Notes under the pieces: generated by a model
What the model was told of the DNA's origin: nothing
What the model saw: the letters and a program-made list of their open reading frames with translations, nothing else
Databases searched by the model: none
Part shown: positions 59,301-64,000 of the stretch, piece by piece
How positions within the stretch are numbered: position 1 is the first letter of the stretch
Layout: each line of letters begins with the position of its first letter
Assembly (NCBI GenBank): GCA_038049695.1
Contig: CP142453.1
Span: 126,269,001 to 126,333,000 of the forward strand
From: Cinnamomum chago
Taxonomy: Eukaryota > Streptophyta > Magnoliopsida > Laurales > Lauraceae
Reading direction: 5' to 3'
Length of the DNA stretch: 64,000 bases
Program-made: the position numbers and the translations under genes

Positions 59301-61125
59301 TGACTCGTGATGTCTTATGCTTGTGATGCATTTGCTCAATATCTCTAATACAGTATGTCAAATCTTACACACCCGTGAAGAAATACTAATAAAAAATAAT
59401 ACTAGCTTGAACACTCACATGTTTGGCAGCATTGACAATGCCACTTGCAATTATATCACATTTCATGATCCCTCCAAAAATGTTGACCAAGATCGCTTTC
59501 ACCTTGTCATCAGATGTTAATATTTTGAATGCTTCCACCACCTGAGCAACAAAGTCAAATGCAGGTCAAAGCCAGTGCATACCTTACAGAGAAGGTGGGC
59601 ATCATAATGGGTGGCACATGTTAAAATGAGATTAGTTCTTCAAAAGAATCAGAGATGTGTAAATCAGTGTCAGCAATATCGAAAAAGGCAATCATGCATA
59701 TAGCTACGGAAGTAAGACAAATGTTCTGCACAATCTTTCCATTCAGTCCATATTTTTTTGGGCCACCTGGCCCACCTATGGTCAGATTACCCACCGTTCA
59801 CACACTAACTCCCATGAATTGACGCAAGCCCAAACCTTCTCTTGGGGTTGGGCCTGGCAATTTAGTTTTCATCTGGGCTACAACTTATGGTCCCTGCAAT
59901 ATAGGCTCCGTGCAAAATGCCTAAAAGGGAAGTGACCATCACGAGGCATGAGCTATACAGCCCAGACTTTCCTGATTAAATCAAATGGTCATGCAAAAAA
60001 AAAAACTACCATAAGCAATGCAATAAGTTCAACCTCATTTGAATCCGAGCACTGCAAAGGACCCAGGAAAGTACAGCCCACCCGAACAGTTCAATAAAAC
60101 CTAGAGATACCCAGATAACTCCAAGTTTTAGAATGCTGGTACAACTGAAAACCAGAGGAAACCATACTTTTTTTTTTGTTCTGGTGTTGAGAACTCTAAT
60201 TCCTCGGTTACAAATATCATGATCATCATATTCAGCACCCCCTACTGGCAGGACTTATATAACATTAATCATCACATCAATCTAGTGATTTATTTCCTTG
60301 GATGAAACATAGGCAATCAACTCGTAATACCTGGCCTTCCGATGCATTTCCACCAACATCTAGAAAATTGGCAGGCGTTCCACCATGTAACTTGATTATA
60401 TCCATTGTAGCCATTGCCAAACCAGCACCATTCACCATGCATCCAATTTCTCCATCTAGACCAATATAGTTCAAATCTGCCTTTGAAGCAGCCACCTGTA
60501 TAAGTAAAGAGAACATGAGAATACTAAGAATGATATGGAAGAATACCATATTCTAATCTCTTGAATCAGACCTCTCTAGGGTCCTCCTGGGATGAATCAC
60601 GGAGAGTAAATATCTCTTTCTGTCGAAATGCAGCATTATCATCAAAGTTTAACTTTGCATCAGCAGCAACTAGCTGACCATCAGAAGTCTCTGCAATTGG
60701 ATTTATCTGACGAAGGAACATGCATATCAACCAAATTACACACTAGAATAGGAAGCTAAATAGTCTAATTTACTTAGAATTTGGATTCTGGTTATTTAGG
60801 ACTTCCTTCACCTCCAACATTGTGCAGTCGCATTCACAAAAAACCTTGTATAGCTTCTTCACTTGTTCTATGGAATCATTCCTGTCTGCTAGCTTAGGAG
60901 CCAAACCATCAACAACTTTAGCAGCATCTTCATCTGTTATACCTTTGAAAACATCAATAGGCACCTGATAATCAAAATAGAACATTCAATTGTAGGTTTA
61001 CAATCGCAAGTTAGAAACACTGGAAAGACACAACTAATATGAGAGAGAACCTTAATGATCATGTCAGGAAACTTCTCTGCAAGGTCTTCAATGCTGGTTC
61101 CACCCTTTTTGCATGCTATTATGAT
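56326..61125 (-). CDS. Succinyl-CoA ligase (ADP-forming) beta subunit, mitochondrial (3' seven exons)
   Basis: This is the beta subunit of the TCA-cycle enzyme that converts succinyl-CoA to succinate with ATP formation (bacterial sucC homologue). Exons on the complement are 61051-61125, 60812-60964, 60572-60706, 60331-60495, 59419-59541, 56519-56590 and 56326-56403. All are phase 0, with GT-AG borders, and encode 266 residues to a TAG stop. The order of motifs is as in the family: [127 protein letters not shown] and a final [15 protein letters not shown]. The N-terminal ATP-grasp portion and the transit peptide are beyond the right edge. CFCECDCTM-like Cys enrichment ([11 protein letters not shown]) is unusual. 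A LINE lies antisense in the upstream intron. Confidence 0.95.
57316..57694. mobile_element. Possible MITE in the ligase intron
   Basis: The left GGCCCACTTTAGAAACGCCCC and the right CCCCTTTTTAAAATGTGCC look like worn inverted ends. Target duplication was not found, so support is weak. Confidence 0.35.
58476..58818. mobile_element. MITE in the ligase intron (343 bp)
   Basis: The ends CTATGATACCCGGATAC and GTATCTGGGCATCATAG are inverted repeats, and the family is that of the 130-bp MITE at 47673-47802. The interior is rich in GTATCG/CGATAC motifs. The flanks match only partly (GGTAGAAG and GGTGGACA). Confidence 0.7.
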
Positions 61126-61576
61126 CTGATGAACAAAAAATGCAATTTAACACCATAGAGTCCAACAATAATCTTAAAATAACTAGATAGATAAGAAATA
61201 GACAGACACTATATATAATATATACACACAATATATATGGGCCCGGCTCTTGTACATCCTTATGATACATGCCAGCTGTTGGGGCCCACCTAGGACCCAC
61301 GGCTCATTGGATAGAGGAAGATCGAAAAATCCATGTGGGACCACCCCAGATATCAAATTTGAAGTCAATCTGATGCCCTTACCCCCTTCATCCATGGCCA
61401 ACAAGTTTAATGGCTTTATATATATAGACACACGTACACACCCTTGACCCAATGGTCCAGTCCACCCAGATGGGTCAAAAGGTGGGCCTCACTAGGTAGT
61501 ATATAGTATTAGTAAGACAGTACATAGGGAAAGTCTCTCCTAAGTCCTAAGGACATCTCTCATGAGAGACAATTTG

Positions 61577-61577
61577 T

Positions 61578-61639
<62 letters not shown>
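61577..61639. repeat. (GT)n(GA)n microsatellite
   Basis: GT repeats run directly into GA repeats inside the ligase intron. The GA part borders the LINE insertion. Confidence 0.95.
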
Positions 61640-61642
<3 letters not shown>

Positions 61643-63578
61643 GCCTATGATAGAGTGGATTGGAAATTGAAAGTGGATCCAGGAGTGTGTCTCGTTAGCG
61701 TGCTTCTCTATTTTGGTGAATGGGTCTCCAAAGGGCTTCTTTCTGGCTAGAAGGGGGCTAATACAAGGGGATCCTCTCTCCCCTTCTCTTTCTAATAGTG
61801 GGAGAAGCCCTGGGCAGAATGATTAAAGAGGCAATGAGCGCGGGTTTGTTTGAAGGCTTTAAAGTGGCTAGAAATACCCCTGCATTCAACCACTTGCAGT
61901 TTGTAGATGACACTCATATTTTGTGGAGCTGAAGAAGACCAAGTTAGAAAGGTCAAAGCCACTATCCTATGTTTTGAAGTGGTATCAGGTCTAAAAGTTA
62001 ACTTCTTCAAGAGTGAGGTGATTGGGCTAAGAACCAAGCTGCCGATGCTTCTTAAATATTTAGAAAAATTGGGGTGTAAGGTTGGGAAGCTGCCAGCTTT
62101 GTATTTAGGCATGCCTTTGTGCTCGGGGTGGGTAACTAAATCATTATGGAACCCAGTAGTAGAAAGGGTTAAGAGGAAGTTGTCTACATGGAAAGCAAAT
62201 TACTTGTCTATCGGAGGAAGGGCCACCCTAATCAAATTAGTGTTATTGAATCTGCCAGTCTATTACTTCTCCATCTTTAAATGCCCGGCCTTAGTTATTA
62301 AGAGATTGGAAAGGTTACAGAGAGAATTCTTCTGGTGTGGAAATAGTACCTAGAAGAAGCTTCACTTGGTGGATTGGGCTTCCATCTATAAACCAAAGGA
62401 AGGAGGTTTGGGAATCATGCCTCTTAAGCAGATGAATCAAGCCCTATTGGGCAAATGGTTGTGGAGGATAGGAGAGGGCACAGATGACCTCTGGAGACAG
62501 GTGCTGGAAAGGAAATTTAATCTTCCGAGACAAGGATGGGAAGTCCAGGAAGCCCCAACAAACTCGTCTGCAATATGGAAAGGAATCCTCTCGGGTAAGA
62601 AGCTTTTCATGGAGAACATTAGAAACCAAACATGAGATTCTCTTTTGGAAAGAACGGTGGGCTGGAGAAAGGACTATGAGTACTCAATCCCGGATCTGTT
62701 TAGGTGTGCGCAGGATAAGGAAGCAAAGGTCAATTCTTGTATGAATAGAATTGGTGGGAAGGTGGTTTGGTGTCCTACTTTTAGAAGGAACCTAGAGGAC
62801 TATGAAGAATCTCAATTTATATCACTCCTAAACTTCCTGAATGATATAAACATCCCGAATAGTGGGGAAGATGCCACGTGTAGGAATCCTCAAAAGACGG
62901 GACCTTTTCACTTTCCTCTTCCTTCAAGACTATTCTTAACAATCCGAAGGAGAAGAGTATAGTGTACAGCATATGGAAGCTGAAGGCTCCCCCAAGGGTG
63001 ATTGATCGGCTTCGGGTGGCTGGCACTCCGGAAAAGAATTCCTACTATGGATATCTTGAGGAGAGGGATGACTATAGTAAATGGCTTCCCTATGTGCTTG
63101 AGGTACGAGGAATCTGTGGACCATCTCATGCTGACTTGCAAAACAGCTCAATATATTTGGATGACAGTGGTAGGGTGGTTTGACAGTTGCTGGGCCTCCC
63201 TAATTCTCTCCTCGGGCTTTTCCAGGCTTGAAAGGCTTCATTCGGGGATCCTAGAGGCAAGGAGATGTGGAGGTTGGCATTTATTGCGGTGATCTGGACG
63301 ATATGGAAGGAAAGAAATTCTAGATGTTTTGAAGGGATAGCATCCAACGAAAGTAGTTTGGTGGAGAAAACCAAGCTTTTAGTGGCTCTCTAGGTGTCCA
63401 TCAATCCGTCTTTTAAAGAATACTCCACATATCAAATAGTGTATTAATGGAAAGAGCTGGCCTTCTCGTAAGCAGGGCCTTAGTTGGATGGTTTTGGGTT
63501 CTTGCTTTTCTTTTGTTTTCCTGCTTTCCTGTCTTAAGCTTGTCATTACTCAACTCTTATTAATCAAAGTAACCATTC
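61640..63578 (+). mobile_element. 5'-truncated L1-type LINE, antisense in the ligase intron
   Basis: The plus strand encodes reverse-transcriptase blocks: AYDRVDWK at the truncated start, [16 protein letters not shown], the catalytic FVDD (61900-61911), SGLKVNFFKSE, YLGMPL and LSIGGRATLIK. The C-terminal L1 region follows (KPKEGGLGIMPLKQMNQALLGKWLWR) and a zinc-finger-like end (LRYEESVDHLMLTCKTAQYIW). It is broken by a frameshift just after FVDDT, a stop after FWCGNST and another after ENIRNQT. GA repeats on both sides (61598-61639 and 63579-63592) could be the target duplication. It is not active. Confidence 0.88.
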
Positions 63579-63592
63579 AGAGAGAGAGAGAG

Positions 63593-64000
63593 ATAGTAGC
63601 ACAACACCTAAAGCAGTGGGGGTGATGGAAGTGTGCCAGAATGAGATAAAACTGTGTAACAATGAGAATTCAGAGTATGGGGATACAACATATAGAATTA
63701 CAACAGCGTACAAGCATGCATATCTTTTCCTACGAAGCAATTGTAGCATATCTTGGTGAGAACTACAAAACAAGTCTACAAAGATGATATCAATCATCAG
63801 CATCACCACTATCGTCATTGCAGTCATCATTATATCCCATCTATCTGGGGCCAGCTTGTTAGTTCTGCACTTCTTCTCCACTCAACCTTCCATAGGACTA
63901 AGTTCTACAATAACCCACTACCTAATGGCTTCTTGTCTTTTTCCTTTATGAATTGTATAGTCATTGTCTTCTCATTCCAAGAACCTAAGATCTATGTTTT
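63593..64000 (-). other. Rest of the ligase intron, no exon seen
   Basis: No ligase exon is recognised before the window ends. A TCATCATTATATCCCATCTATCTGGGG stretch at about 63825-63852 resembles a common plant repeat, also hinted at near 49160-49190. Confidence 0.5.

Larger units (their letters stand above)
56591..59418 (-). other. Long intron of the ligase gene
   Basis: GT-AG intron of 2828 bp with the MITE-like segments at about 57316-57694 and 58476-58818. There is an (AT)n run at about 57020-57036. No missing exon is needed, as the protein reads through from AAKH to VQLKVPVVV. Confidence 0.8.

Overview
The window is nuclear DNA of a flowering plant. It has short exons with GT-AG (once GC-AG) introns, long AT-rich introns, plant-type protein families (phytochelatin synthase, long-chain fatty alcohol oxidase), and many copia, LINE, hAT, PIF/Harbinger and Helitron remnants. 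The exact lineage cannot be read from the sequence. A woody magnoliid or other early-diverging angiosperm would fit the large, old introns, but this is only an impression.

Genes, left to right: (1) the 3' end of a phytochelatin synthase gene (+, 1-2481; last three coding exons, one intron with a GC donor). (2) A two-exon gene for a protein of five tandem ubiquitin-like domains (-, 9672-12814). (3) Its paralogue (-, 24447-27357), inside a second copy of a block of about 4.2 kb that carries promoter, intron and 3' flank. (4) BLOS1, a subunit of the BLOC-1 complex (+, 31672-34588, three exons). (5) A complete long-chain alcohol oxidase gene, FAO (+, 46954-53737, three exons, 750 aa), with a duplicated promoter upstream and a decayed FAO fragment downstream. 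(6) The 3' part of a mitochondrial succinyl-CoA ligase beta-subunit gene (-, 56326-61125, seven exons seen; the 5' end lies beyond the right edge). These genes are unrelated in function and each is transcribed alone.

Repeats fill most of the rest. Between the ubiquitin-like paralogues lie a MITE (13.0-13.5 kb), a 2.19-kb solo LTR with perfect 5-bp target duplications (15237-17429), short tandem repeats, and a LINE/copia composite interrupted by a 1.25-kb inverted-repeat element (20874-22121). A 1.37-kb fold-back element lies at 29275-30642. Two PIF-type MITEs precede a Helitron (37046-39606) whose 5' end is tandemly repeated and which carries about seven copies of a ~142-bp repeat. A hAT-like element (40527-41481) follows. 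The alcohol oxidase promoter exists twice (44.16-45.03 and 45.64-46.91 kb), and only the gene-proximal copy holds a 384-bp MITE. A 5'-truncated LINE sits antisense in an intron of the ligase gene.

No clearly new multi-gene system was seen. The most unusual items are the paired five-domain ubiquitin-like genes without diglycine ends, the Helitron with a repeated 5' end, and the duplicated FAO promoter. All gene calls rest on reading translations against remembered family features; no database search was run.
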